A stretch of 14,353 nucleotides of DNA from JBBROH01 sp038229595 (GTDB lineage: Bacteria; Chloroflexota; Chloroflexia; QHBQ01). Position numbers and translations under genes: made by a program. This document shows positions 1-6,752 of this stretch, in pieces. The stretch covers positions 1-14,353 of the forward strand of contig JBBROH010000113.1 in the NCBI GenBank assembly GCA_038229595.1. Reading direction: 5' to 3'. Position 1 is the first letter of the stretch, and each line of letters starts with the position of its first letter. Below the pieces are notes generated by a model, which saw only the letters and a list, made by a program, of their open reading frames with translations, was not told where the DNA came from and did no database searches.

Positions 1-790
1 TCTGGCTCGTGAGTGCGGGTCGGCTCGTGGGTCGGCTCTGGCTCGTGAGTGAGGGACGGATCGTGGGTCGGCTCTGGCTCGTGAGTGCGGATCGGCTCGT
101 GGGTCGGCTCTGGCTCGTGAGTGCGGGTCGGCTCGTGGGTCGGCTCAGGGCGCGGGGTCAAGGTTGCGGCGTGGGTCGGCTCAGGGCGTGGGGTCAAGGT
201 TGCGGCGCGGGTCGGCTCTGGCTCGTGAGTGCGGGTCGGCTCGTGGGTAGGCTCTGGCTCGTGAGTGAAGGTTGGGGCGTGGGTCGGCTCAGGGCGTGGC
301 GTAAGGGTCGGGTGCGGAGTCCAGGTTGCCGGATGGGTTGGCTCTGGCTGGTGGGTGCGGGTCGCTTCCTGGGTAGAAGGGGGCGGCGGCAGAATGTGGG
401 TTGGCTCTGGCTCGTGGGTGCGAGTCGCCTCATGGGTGCGGGTTGCCTCATGAGTTGGCTCTGGCTGGTGGGTGCGGGTTGCCTCATGGGTCGGCTCTGG
501 CTGGTGGGTGCGGGTTGCCTCATGGGTCGGCTCTGGCTGGTGGGTACGGGTTGCCTCATGGGTCGGCTCTGGCTGGTGGGTGCGGGTTGCCTCATGAGTT
601 GGCTCTGGCTGGTGGGTGCGGGTTGCCTCATGAGTTGGCTCTGGGCGGGGGGTGCGGCTTGCTTCGCGGCTGGGCAGCGGTGGCGGCAGAATGTGGGTTG
701 GCTCTGGCTCATGGGTGCGGGTCGCGGCGTGGGTCGGCTCACCCTGCTGGGTGGCGACGGCGGTCGGCAAGATGTGGGTCGGCTCAGGGG
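1..790 (-). repeat. 36-bp tandem repeats encoding His-rich 12-mers
   Basis: The C-terminal coding part of the first DUF5667 gene is built from 36-bp units. Five near-identical units run without interruption at 451-486, 487-522, 523-558, 559-594 and 595-630, differing by one or two bases each and encoding EPTHEATRTHQP. Diverged units (EPTHEPTRTHEP, EPTHAATLTPRP, EPTHILPPP) occupy the rest from about 790 to the window start. Exact multiples of three keep the frame open. The array is prone to slippage, so copy number may vary between strains or be mis-assembled. Confidence 0.9.
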
Positions 791-1580
791 TGCGCCGCTC
801 GCTGATTACCGCTGGGTCGGAGGGAACCGGCTCGTGGTTCTTGAGGGCGATAGCGATATGGAGCAGGCGGCTGTTGTTGCTCGCTACCTGGTCGTAGGCA
901 GCCTTCGCGCCAGCGGCTACCTTGTCCTTGACCGCAGCCAGCACTTGCTGTTCGCGGTTGGCGACGGTAAGCAGGCGGGGGGTGAGGGCAGCAAGCTGGC
1001 TCTGCTCAATCAGCGTAGCGGCGGTGCTGACATTCTGATCGAGGTTGGCAAGTAGGTCGCCTTCCACCTGGTTGCCCTTCTGGGCAGCCCGTTCGATCTC
1101 GTTCAGGCGGTTATCGGCGAATTGCAGGTGCAGGTTGGCGCGGGCGTTGTCGTCGGCAGCGAAGCCGAGGCGCACGCCTTCAGCCCCCCGCTTGACGGGG
1201 TAGAGCAGGTCACCAGGGCTGGCGTAAGCAGAAGCGGCGACGCTGCCCACCAGCATGACCAGCAGCAGCAAGCTGGCGAGGGCCATGCGGCTGAAGACGC
1301 TGTTGAGGCGCAGGCGGGCGAGGAAGCCGAAGGGAGAGGCGGGCCGTTCGGCGGCGGCTGCGCCAGTCAACACCCGCTGCCGGATGCGGGCGCGGGCGGC
1401 CACTGCCATGCTAGCTGCTTGCTGGCTGGCGCGCACCTGAAGGGCCATCGTCAGCATGGGGCGCAGTTCGGCGGCCTGGGCGGGATAGCGGCGCAGGCAG
1501 GCTTCGATGCCTTCGCTCGGCAGGCGGTTGAGGCAATCATCGAGGATCGCGCTCAGGTCGTTGGGCAGGGGATTGCTCAT
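1..1580 (-). CDS. DUF5667 membrane protein with His/Thr/Pro repeat tail (3' end outside window)
   Basis: The frame is open from ATG at 1580 to the left edge without a stop, giving at least 526 residues; the C-terminus is missing from the window. Residues 1-95 are cytosolic in appearance, with a segment (about 11-45) carrying DDCLNRL and ACLRRYPAQAAELRPML, a pattern shared with the paralogue at 2469-3713. One membrane helix follows at about 98-119. The DUF5667 hallmark PGDLLYPVKRG begins at residue 122, and the LHLQFADNRLNEIE helix follows it. From about residue 262 onward everything is a low-complexity tail of 12-residue units such as EPTHEATRTHQP. AGAGGAG lies 6 nt before the ATG. The gene starts 34 bp after the ECF sigma gene and is probably in its operon. 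The cytosolic N-terminus, single helix and outer domain would suit a membrane partner or anti-sigma factor of that sigma factor; this role is inferred, not shown. No zinc-finger motif is visible. Confidence 0.9.
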   Translation of the reverse strand, partial: MSNPLPNDLSAILDDCLNRLPSEGIEACLRRYPAQAAELRPMLTMALQVRASQQAASMAVAARARIRQRVLTGAAAAERPASPFGFLARLRLNSVFSRMALASLLLLVMLVGSVAASAYASPGDLLYPVKRGAEGVRLGFAADDNARANLHLQFADNRLNEIERAAQKGNQVEGDLLANLDQNVSTAATLIEQSQLAALTPRLLTVANREQQVLAAVKDKVAAGAKAAYDQVASNNSRLLHIAIALKNHEPVPSDPAVISERRTPEPTHILPTAVATQQGEPTHAATRTHEPEPTHILPPPLPSREASRTPRPEPTHEATRTHQPEPTHEATRTHQPEPTHEATRTHQPEPTHEATRTHQPEPTHEATRTHQPEPTHEATRTHEATRTHEPEPTHILPPPPSTQEATRTHQPEPTHPATWTPHPTLTPRPEPTHAPTFTHEPEPTHEPTRTHEPEPTRAATLTPRPEPTHAATLTPRPEPTHEPTRTHEPEPTHEPIRTHEPEPTHDPSLTHEPEPTHEPTRTHEP

Positions 1581-1614
1581 CGTATACTCCTCTGTTCTTG
1601 GCTAAACAGCCCGA

Positions 1615-2298
1615 TCAGTGCTGGCCTTCGGTGCGCAGCAACTTCTGCAACTTCTGCAAAGCGGTGTACTGCACGTTCTTGATTGCCCCCTCAGTGCGAC
1701 CGAGCAGGTGGCCGACTTCGGCGTTGCTCAGGCCCGCCCCATATTTGAGGGCGATCACCTGACTTTGCAGGTCGGTCAGGTGGGTGAGGGCGGCAGCGAG
1801 TTGCGTGCGGTAGATGGAGAACTCGGCAGCGGTCGCGGGGTCGTGCAGGTCGCTCACGTTGATCGCCACCGCATCAAGCGGCACGGTGGGGCGGCGGGCG
1901 TTGCGGCGCAGGTGGTCGGCAATCAGATTGTGGGCGATGCGGTAGAGCCAGCCCGCGAAGGCTGCCGCCCGCGTCCCCTGCTCTTGGCTGTCGCGCCAGG
2001 AGAAGCGGGCGATGTTCTCGATCATCTTGAGGAAGACTTGACCGCTGATGTCCTCGGCCACCTCCACCTGACCAACCTTGAACAGCACGTAGTCATAGAT
2101 CGGCACGCAGTAGTATTCGTAGAGGGTGGCATACGCTTGCCGGTCACGCTGGCGGGCGCGCTCCACTACCGCAGTCAGTTCGCTGTCGCTGGCAATGGCG
2201 AGGCGCGTAGTCTCCTGGTTATGTTCATAGGTGGGGGTCTCCAGCATCTCACCGACCCCTCCTTTGGCAACGAGTACACTCTTGTTGTTGATCAACAT
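1615..2298 (-). CDS. ECF-type RNA polymerase sigma factor (sigma-70 family)
   Basis: The 227-residue protein has the two conserved sigma regions of ECF factors. Region 2 lies at about residues 55-130, including the YATLYEYYCVPIYDYV helix, AEDISGQVFLKMIE and WLYRIAHNLIADHLRR. Region 4 is at about 170-222, with LTDLQSQVIALKYGAGLSNAEV followed by the helix-turn-helix GRTEGAIKNVQY. It would direct RNA polymerase to a specific promoter set. The ATG at 2298 has GGAGAAGG 9 nt upstream; a second ATG at 2247 (MLETPTYE) is possible but has a poorer site. The DUF5667 gene begins 34 bp downstream, and a paralogous DUF5667 gene ends 170 bp upstream. The genetic pairing suggests that a DUF5667 protein acts as its regulator. 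The signal and regulon are unknown. Confidence 0.93.
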   Translation of the reverse strand: MLINNKSVLVAKGGVGEMLETPTYEHNQETTRLAIASDSELTAVVERARQRDRQAYATLYEYYCVPIYDYVLFKVGQVEVAEDISGQVFLKMIENIARFSWRDSQEQGTRAAAFAGWLYRIAHNLIADHLRRNARRPTVPLDAVAINVSDLHDPATAAEFSIYRTQLAAALTHLTDLQSQVIALKYGAGLSNAEVGHLLGRTEGAIKNVQYTALQKLQKLLRTEGQH

Positions 2299-2432
2299 CT
2301 ATCTCAGCCTTCTCCGCCACGCAGCGGTTACTGTTCCGTAAGCCTTGTATCTTGTGCTTACACAGTATTAAACGCCAGAGCGGGGCAAGAGATAGATCGA
2401 TATGGGCCGCTATTTGGCGGCAGCAGCATAGC

Positions 2433-2460
2433 ATAATAGTCCTAGCCTATAGTAGCCCAA
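2433..2460 (-). promoter_or_regulatory. candidate promoter for the sigma/DUF5667 operon
   Basis: In the 170-bp gap upstream of the sigma gene, the minus strand reads TTGGGC (2455-2460), a 16-bp spacer and TATTAT (2433-2438). The -10 box matches the consensus at five of six positions and the -35 at only three, so this is a weak call. It would give a leader of roughly 125 nt. No convincing terminator for the upstream DUF5667 gene was seen in the gap, so readthrough is also possible. Confidence 0.3.
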
Positions 2461-2468
2461 TGTACTTG

Positions 2469-3713
2469 CTACTTGTCCTTAGCTTTACCCTTATCCTTGC
2501 TGTCGTCGCCACCCTCGTTGCCACCTTTGTCCTTGCCGCCTTTGTCGCCCTTGTCCTTGCCGCCTTTGTTCTCAGCCGGTGGGGGCGCAGGTGGCTCAAT
2601 CCGCACTGGTGGTTCAACCCTCAGCGGCGGCGCGGTGGCAGTGGGCGGGCGCAGCCGCTCTGGTGGGTCAGGTTGCGACTGCACTGGCGGGCGGGTGGCA
2701 GCGGGCCGGGCAGTGGGCTGCACTGGCGGGCGGGTGGCAGTGGGTTTGGCGGTCGGCTGCAATGCTGGCGCACGGGTGGCGAGGGGCGGGCTACTGGGCT
2801 GCTGCTCGCTGGTGGGCGTTACCCTGGTGGGGGGGCTGGCTGGTGGAGGCTGGCTGGTGGGCTGCGGCGGGCTGATGGGCAGGATTAGCAGCGGCAAAGT
2901 CGGGTTGGGCGGAGGGCTGGGCAGGGCAGTGGTCGAGGGGTCGGCCAACATGGAAGCGGGCGGGCTGCTGATCACGGCGCGGGCGAGGGTGGCACTGCTG
3001 CTCATCTCGCGCTGGGCGGCAGCGTAGGCGGGGGCAGCATCGCTGGCGAGGTTGTTGCTCATCCGCTGCAAGGTCTGGCTGCCACGAGTGCTGAGATCGA
3101 GCAGGGCGCGGGCGGCAGGGTGTTCTGGAATGTGGCTGATCAGATCGCGAGCGGTGCTGAGGTGGTCGCCGAGGTCATCCAGCAGGTCAGCATCAATCAA
3201 CTGCTGCCGTTCGCCGAGTGCGCCGATCTCGTGCAGGCGGTCGCCAGCGAGGTCGAGGTGCAGGCTAATGCGGCTCACGTCGTCGGCGGTGAGGACCAGG
3301 CGCACCTGCTCCCCCCCGCGCTTGACCGCGTAAAGGAGGTCGCCCGGTACGCTGCTGGCCGCCGCTACCAGGGTGCCGTAGCTGAAGGCGACCAGCAGCA
3401 GGCAGGTGACGGCTAGCCGCAGCACGAGGGGCCGCCACCTGAAGGGGAGACGATTGCCAGGGGGCCGAGCCGTGGGTGGCTTCTCTGCGCGCAGGGAGGG
3501 GAGGATGCGGCGGTCAAGGCGGGCGCGGCGCAGGGAGCTGACCACTGGCTGCTGGCTCTGGCTAACATCGCCTGCCAGCAGCAGCAGCGGGCGCAACTCG
3601 GCGGCGTGCTGGGGAAAGAGGGCAAGGCACTGCTCTACATCGGCGGCGGGATCGCAGAGGCAGTAATCCAATGCTTCTTCAACGCTATAGGCTGTAAAGT
3701 CGGGGTTTGCCAT
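2469..3713 (-). CDS. DUF5667 membrane protein, paralogue of the gene at 1-1580
   Basis: This 414-residue protein aligns with the other DUF5667 protein almost position for position. The N-terminal segment has EEALDYCL and EQCLALFPQHAAELRPLL, a single membrane helix lies at about 97-119, and PGDLLYAVKRGGEQVRL starts at about residue 123. A helix with LHLDLAGDRLHEIG follows. From about residue 245 comes a Pro/Thr/Ser-rich stretch, and the last 35 residues are Lys/Gly/Asp repeats (KGGKDKGDKGG type). I chose ATG 3713 over an in-frame TTG at 3761. AGGAG lies 11 nt before the ATG, the paralogue also starts M-[SA]-N-P, and the TTG would sit almost at the 5' end predicted from the -10 box at 3781-3786. 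It is likely membrane-anchored with the repeat tail outside. A sigma-regulatory role is plausible from the neighbouring ECF gene but unproven. Confidence 0.9.
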   Translation of the reverse strand: MANPDFTAYSVEEALDYCLCDPAADVEQCLALFPQHAAELRPLLLLAGDVSQSQQPVVSSLRRARLDRRILPSLRAEKPPTARPPGNRLPFRWRPLVLRLAVTCLLLVAFSYGTLVAAASSVPGDLLYAVKRGGEQVRLVLTADDVSRISLHLDLAGDRLHEIGALGERQQLIDADLLDDLGDHLSTARDLISHIPEHPAARALLDLSTRGSQTLQRMSNNLASDAAPAYAAAQREMSSSATLARAVISSPPASMLADPSTTALPSPPPNPTLPLLILPISPPQPTSQPPPASPPTRVTPTSEQQPSSPPLATRAPALQPTAKPTATRPPVQPTARPAATRPPVQSQPDPPERLRPPTATAPPLRVEPPVRIEPPAPPPAENKGGKDKGDKGGKDKGGNEGGDDSKDKGKAKDK

Positions 3714-3780
3714 GAGCAGTGCGTCTCCTGGGCTACTGGCTGCGGGGTCATTCGCCAGCAATACGCCCTCTCTTGCAGTG

Positions 3781-3786
3781 ATTATA
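3781..3786 (-). promoter_or_regulatory. candidate -10 box for the DUF5667 gene at 2469-3713
   Basis: A perfect TATAAT is present on the minus strand 67 bp before the chosen ATG. No good -35 hexamer is found at 16-18 bp (ATACCT or TACCTC at best), so the promoter may depend on an activator. It is divergent from the strong promoter at 3850-3879. Confidence 0.35.
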
Positions 3787-3849
3787 ACGTAAGATGAGCA
3801 AGAGAGGTATGGGTGGAAGGGCTTTTTTGCCCACGAAAGGGAGAGGAAG

Positions 3850-3879
3850 TTGACGCTGCCCTGCTCCTGTGTCTATAAT
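3850..3879 (+). promoter_or_regulatory. sigma-70 consensus promoter for the potassium-channel/GH18 operon
   Basis: TTGACG (3850-3855) and a perfect TATAAT (3874-3879) are separated by 18 bp, a near-consensus housekeeping promoter. Transcription would start near 3886, leaving a leader of about 24 nt with GGGAGG just before the GTG at 3910. The -35 box itself begins with a TTG that is in frame with the channel gene and could be mistaken for its start codon. Confidence 0.85.
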
Positions 3880-3909
3880 GCAGCAACAAGGCAGAGCCGG
3901 GAGGCAGCA

Positions 3910-5049
3910 GTGGCAGACGAGCAAGCGGGCGAGAGCGCAGCAGAGCAGGCAGCAGGGCAGACGGATCGCCGCCGCCAGTTGGGGACGGAACTAACCAGCA
4001 GCATCGAGCGGGTACGCAGCATCAGCCGCCGCCTGCGCCTGGCGATCACCATGCTGCTACTGGTGCTGGTGGTCGGCACGCTCGGCTACATGGTGATCGA
4101 GGGCTGGGGGGCGGGCGACAGCCTCTATATGACGATCATCACGATCACAACTGTCGGCTATGGCGAGACCCACACTCTGCACTGGGGTGGGCGGGTCTTC
4201 ACTGGCTTCCTGCTCTTTGGCGGGCTGGGGCTGCTGCTCTACGTGCTGTCGGCGGTGATTGAGGTGCTAATCGAGGCGCAGGTATCAGGGCTGGTAGGGA
4301 GGCGCAGGATGGAACGCGAGATTGAGCAGATGCACGACCACTTTATCATCTGTGGTTATGGGCGGATCGGGCAGACGGTAGCCGAGCAACTGCGGCAGGA
4401 AGGGCAGCAGATCGTGGTGCTGGACAGTAACGCCGAGGCGGGTGAACTTGCCCGCCTCCGCAAGCTGCCGGTGATCACTGGCGACGCGACCAGCGACGAG
4501 GTGTTGGTGCAGGCTGGCATCAAGCGCGCCCGCTGCCTGCTCTCTACGGCAGACAGCGACGCGACCAACCTGTTCATCATCGTCTCCGCCCGCGCCCTCA
4601 ACAGCCGCACGCAGATCATCGCCCGCGTCAGCAGCTTCACCAATGCGGGCAAGCTGCGGCGGGCTGGGGCCAACCACGTGATTTCGCCCTACGAACTGGG
4701 TGGCTTGCGGATGGCGACGCTGGCGACCCGCCCCGCCGTCGCCAGCTACCTCGACACCCTCCTGCACGATGAGAGCAACGACTTCAACCTGGGCGAGGTG
4801 GGGGTCGTCGCGAGCGGGCGACTGGGCGACCTGCTGGCGCGGGTAGAGCAACACCCGGCGGTGCTGGCGGTTCATAAGGCCGACAATGTGATCCCCAACC
4901 CGCCCGCCGACACGCAAGTAATAGCGGGCGACCGCCTGATCGTGGTCGGCACCAGCAGCCAGTTGCGGGCGTTGGACGAAGCTCTCGGTGACGGGCAGCA
5001 CAGCAAGGGCGAGTGGCGGCACGCCCTGGGGAAGGGGGCAGCAAAATGA
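3910..5049 (+). CDS. two-TM potassium channel with RCK (TrkA-N/TrkA-C) regulatory domain
   Basis: The 379-residue protein is an Ion_trans_2 channel fused to a cytosolic RCK unit, the MthK-like plan. After a charged N-terminus, TM1 lies at about 45-65. The pore carries the potassium selectivity filter TVGYGE at 81-86, and TM2 is at about 97-121. The Rossmann (TrkA-N) fold starts at HFIICGYGRIGQTVAEQL, with the nucleotide-binding GxGxxG at 149-154 and the acidic residue of LDSN at the end of strand 2. A TrkA-C-type domain occupies roughly the last 85 residues. It should let potassium cross the inner membrane under nucleotide or ion control of the RCK half. The GTG at 3910 is chosen because GGGAGG lies 5 nt upstream and the longer TTG start at 3850 is the promoter's -35 box. 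Its stop overlaps the next gene (ATGA), indicating translational coupling. Confidence 0.95.
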   Translation: MADEQAGESAAEQAAGQTDRRRQLGTELTSSIERVRSISRRLRLAITMLLLVLVVGTLGYMVIEGWGAGDSLYMTIITITTVGYGETHTLHWGGRVFTGFLLFGGLGLLLYVLSAVIEVLIEAQVSGLVGRRRMEREIEQMHDHFIICGYGRIGQTVAEQLRQEGQQIVVLDSNAEAGELARLRKLPVITGDATSDEVLVQAGIKRARCLLSTADSDATNLFIIVSARALNSRTQIIARVSSFTNAGKLRRAGANHVISPYELGGLRMATLATRPAVASYLDTLLHDESNDFNLGEVGVVASGRLGDLLARVEQHPAVLAVHKADNVIPNPPADTQVIAGDRLIVVGTSSQLRALDEALGDGQHSKGEWRHALGKGAAK

Positions 5050-6641
5050 AGATCAGACTAGCCTTCTGCCTGCTGTTGCTGGCTACCATCCTTGGTGGCG
5101 GCCCCGCCAGCCACGCGCAGGCGAAGCCAGTGCGCTGGGGTTTCTACGTCAAGTATGACTCAGACTCGTTTGTTTCCTTGCAGAACAACATCACCACGCT
5201 GACTGACCTCTCGCCCTGGTACTACAACCTCGATGGGGCGGGCAACCTGACTGGCTCGCGCGACGAGGCGGTGAACGCCCTTGCCCGCCAGTACGGGCTG
5301 CGCTTGTTGCCAATGATCCAGAACTCGGTGACGGGCAACGACTTCCACAACATCCTGAGCGACCCTACCCTCCGCGACCACGCCCTCGACCAGTTGCGCG
5401 CCATTGCCCGCAAGAATGGCTATGACGGTCTCTGCCTCGACTTTGAGACGCTGAACGCGAGCGATGCCGCCCTCTATGCGGACTTCGCCGCCCGCCTGAG
5501 CGCAGCCTTGCACGCGGATGGCCGCCTGCTGGCGATGGCTGTCGCCCCCAAGACTGCCAACAGCAACGACGGCTTCTCTGGAGTCTACGACTACACCGCG
5601 CTGGCCCCAGCCCTCGACTATGTGATCATCATGGCCTACGACTTCCACTACCTCACGGGCGGGCCGGGGCCAATTGCCCCCGCCGACTGGGTGGGCCGCG
5701 CCGCCGCCTACGCCAGCACCCGCTTTGCCGCTGGGCAAGTGCTGTGGGGGTTGGGGCTGTACGGCTTCGACTGGAACCGCACGGTGGCTGGGCGGGCCAA
5801 AGGGCTGCGCTACAGCGATCTTGCCGCCCTCAAGGCGCAGCACCCACCGCTCACCGAGGGCTTCGACCTAACCGCACAGTCACCCTACTTCACCTACCTC
5901 GACGGTAGCCAGTTGCACGAGGTCTGGTACGAGAACGCCGGCAGCATCGCGGCGAAGCTGAAGGTGATCGCTCCTTACGGCTTTGCGGGGGTGGGCCTCT
6001 GGCGGCTGGGGCAGGAGGATACGGCGATCTGGCCGTTGCTGGGGCAGGACAGCAGTCAGCCGTTCGCTTGCCAGCCGGTCGCCCCTTTCCAGAGCGACAG
6101 CCGCCACCTTTACTTCGCCACAAGCGGCCACGCGCTATCCAATGCCTTCCTCAACTACTGGCAGGCGCATGGTGGCCTGCCGATCTACGGCTACCCGATC
6201 AGCGAGGAGTTCAGCGAACAGAGCAAGCTGGATGGCCGCAGCTATACCGTGCAATACTTTGAGCGCGCCCGCTTCGAGTATCACCCGGAGTTGGCTGGCA
6301 CTGCCTACGAGGTGCTACTCGGCCAGTTGGGGCGCAGCAGATACGGGAGGGTCGACCCCGCCAGCCCCGCCGTGCCAAACTCTGCCAGCCAATTCTACTT
6401 CGCCGAAACCGGCCACGCGGTCAGCGGTAGCTTCTACACCTACTGGCAGCAGCACGGTGGCCTGGCCCAGTTCGGCTACCCGATCAGCGAGGTGCTACGC
6501 GAAACGAACAGGCCGGAGAGTCAGCTGTACGAGGTGCAATACTTTGAGCGCGCCCGCTTTGAGTACCACCCAGAATTGGTGGGCAGTGACCACGAGGTGT
6601 TGCTCGGTTTGCTCGGCAAGCAGTTCTCCCCTTGCCGCTGA
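5046..6641 (+). CDS. secreted GH18-family glycoside hydrolase with two C-terminal surface repeats
   Basis: The protein has 531 residues from the ATG at 5046. A signal peptide (residues 1-26, cleavage after AQA) is followed by a TIM-barrel-like family-18 domain at about 27-335. The catalytic DGxxxDxE motif reads DGLCLDFE, with D127, D132 and the acid E134. IIMAYDFHY and GVGLWRLG fit late barrel strands. Such enzymes cleave beta-1,4-linked GlcNAc polymers (chitin or peptidoglycan); this subgroup resembles spore-cortex YaaH-like members more than classical chitinases. Two repeats of about 77 residues follow (353-429 and 449-525), each running from YFA.(S/T)GHA through YW..HGGL..GYPISE to VQYFERARFEYHPE and VLLG.LG. 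They could bind wall or glycan, but this is inferred. A longer start at 5013 is rejected because it precedes the signal peptide. The ATG overlaps the channel stop and AAGGGGG lies upstream. Confidence 0.9.
   Translation: MKIRLAFCLLLLATILGGGPASHAQAKPVRWGFYVKYDSDSFVSLQNNITTLTDLSPWYYNLDGAGNLTGSRDEAVNALARQYGLRLLPMIQNSVTGNDFHNILSDPTLRDHALDQLRAIARKNGYDGLCLDFETLNASDAALYADFAARLSAALHADGRLLAMAVAPKTANSNDGFSGVYDYTALAPALDYVIIMAYDFHYLTGGPGPIAPADWVGRAAAYASTRFAAGQVLWGLGLYGFDWNRTVAGRAKGLRYSDLAALKAQHPPLTEGFDLTAQSPYFTYLDGSQLHEVWYENAGSIAAKLKVIAPYGFAGVGLWRLGQEDTAIWPLLGQDSSQPFACQPVAPFQSDSRHLYFATSGHALSNAFLNYWQAHGGLPIYGYPISEEFSEQSKLDGRSYTVQYFERARFEYHPELAGTAYEVLLGQLGRSRYGRVDPASPAVPNSASQFYFAETGHAVSGSFYTYWQQHGGLAQFGYPISEVLRETNRPESQLYEVQYFERARFEYHPELVGSDHEVLLGLLGKQFSPCR
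6102..6617 (+). repeat. duplicated C-terminal module in the GH18 protein
   Basis: Two copies encode similar modules of about 77 residues at 6102-6332 and 6390-6617, separated by a short Pro/Ser linker. The stretch encoding YFERARFEYHPE (near 6257 and 6541) is nearly identical at DNA level, pointing to a fairly recent internal duplication or selection on that motif. Confidence 0.8.
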
Positions 6642-6704
6642 AGTTGCGGCCTGGCCCCGCGCTACTAGCCACTGGGCGTTCTGATCCATGCTCTTGGCAA
6701 GCAC

Positions 6705-6736
6705 AAAAACGCCCCTGCCTGGTTGGGCGGGGCGTT
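6705..6736 (-). terminator. intrinsic terminator of the anti-sigma operon
   Basis: AACGCCCC (6708-6715) and GGGGCGTT (6729-6736) form a perfect 8-bp stem, extended by GCC/GGC around a short loop with one bulged base. On the minus strand it is followed by TTTTTGTG. It starts 16 bp after the anti-sigma stop. It may also limit the convergent GH18 transcript, although the plus-strand side has no T-run. Confidence 0.85.
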
Positions 6737-6752
6737 CCTTGCTGGGGCAGGC

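Noticed and set aside
194..742. Minus-strand frame rich in SQSQP/MRQPAPT repeats
   Set aside because: It is the same repeat array read in another frame. The real frame is the one continuous with the DUF5667 domain upstream.
1..790. CRISPR array
   Set aside because: The 36-bp periodicity has no unique spacers and keeps an open reading frame continuous with a protein domain.
9..1055. Long plus-strand frame of Gly/Leu/Trp/Val repeats
   Set aside because: It is the antisense shadow of the 36-bp repeat tail of the minus-strand DUF5667 gene; the minus frame matches a known family and has a ribosome site.
3803..3835. GGGC-TTTTTT-GCCC mini hairpin as a terminator or operator
   Set aside because: A 4-bp stem with a 6-base loop between two divergent promoters is too weak to call, and no gene ends nearby.
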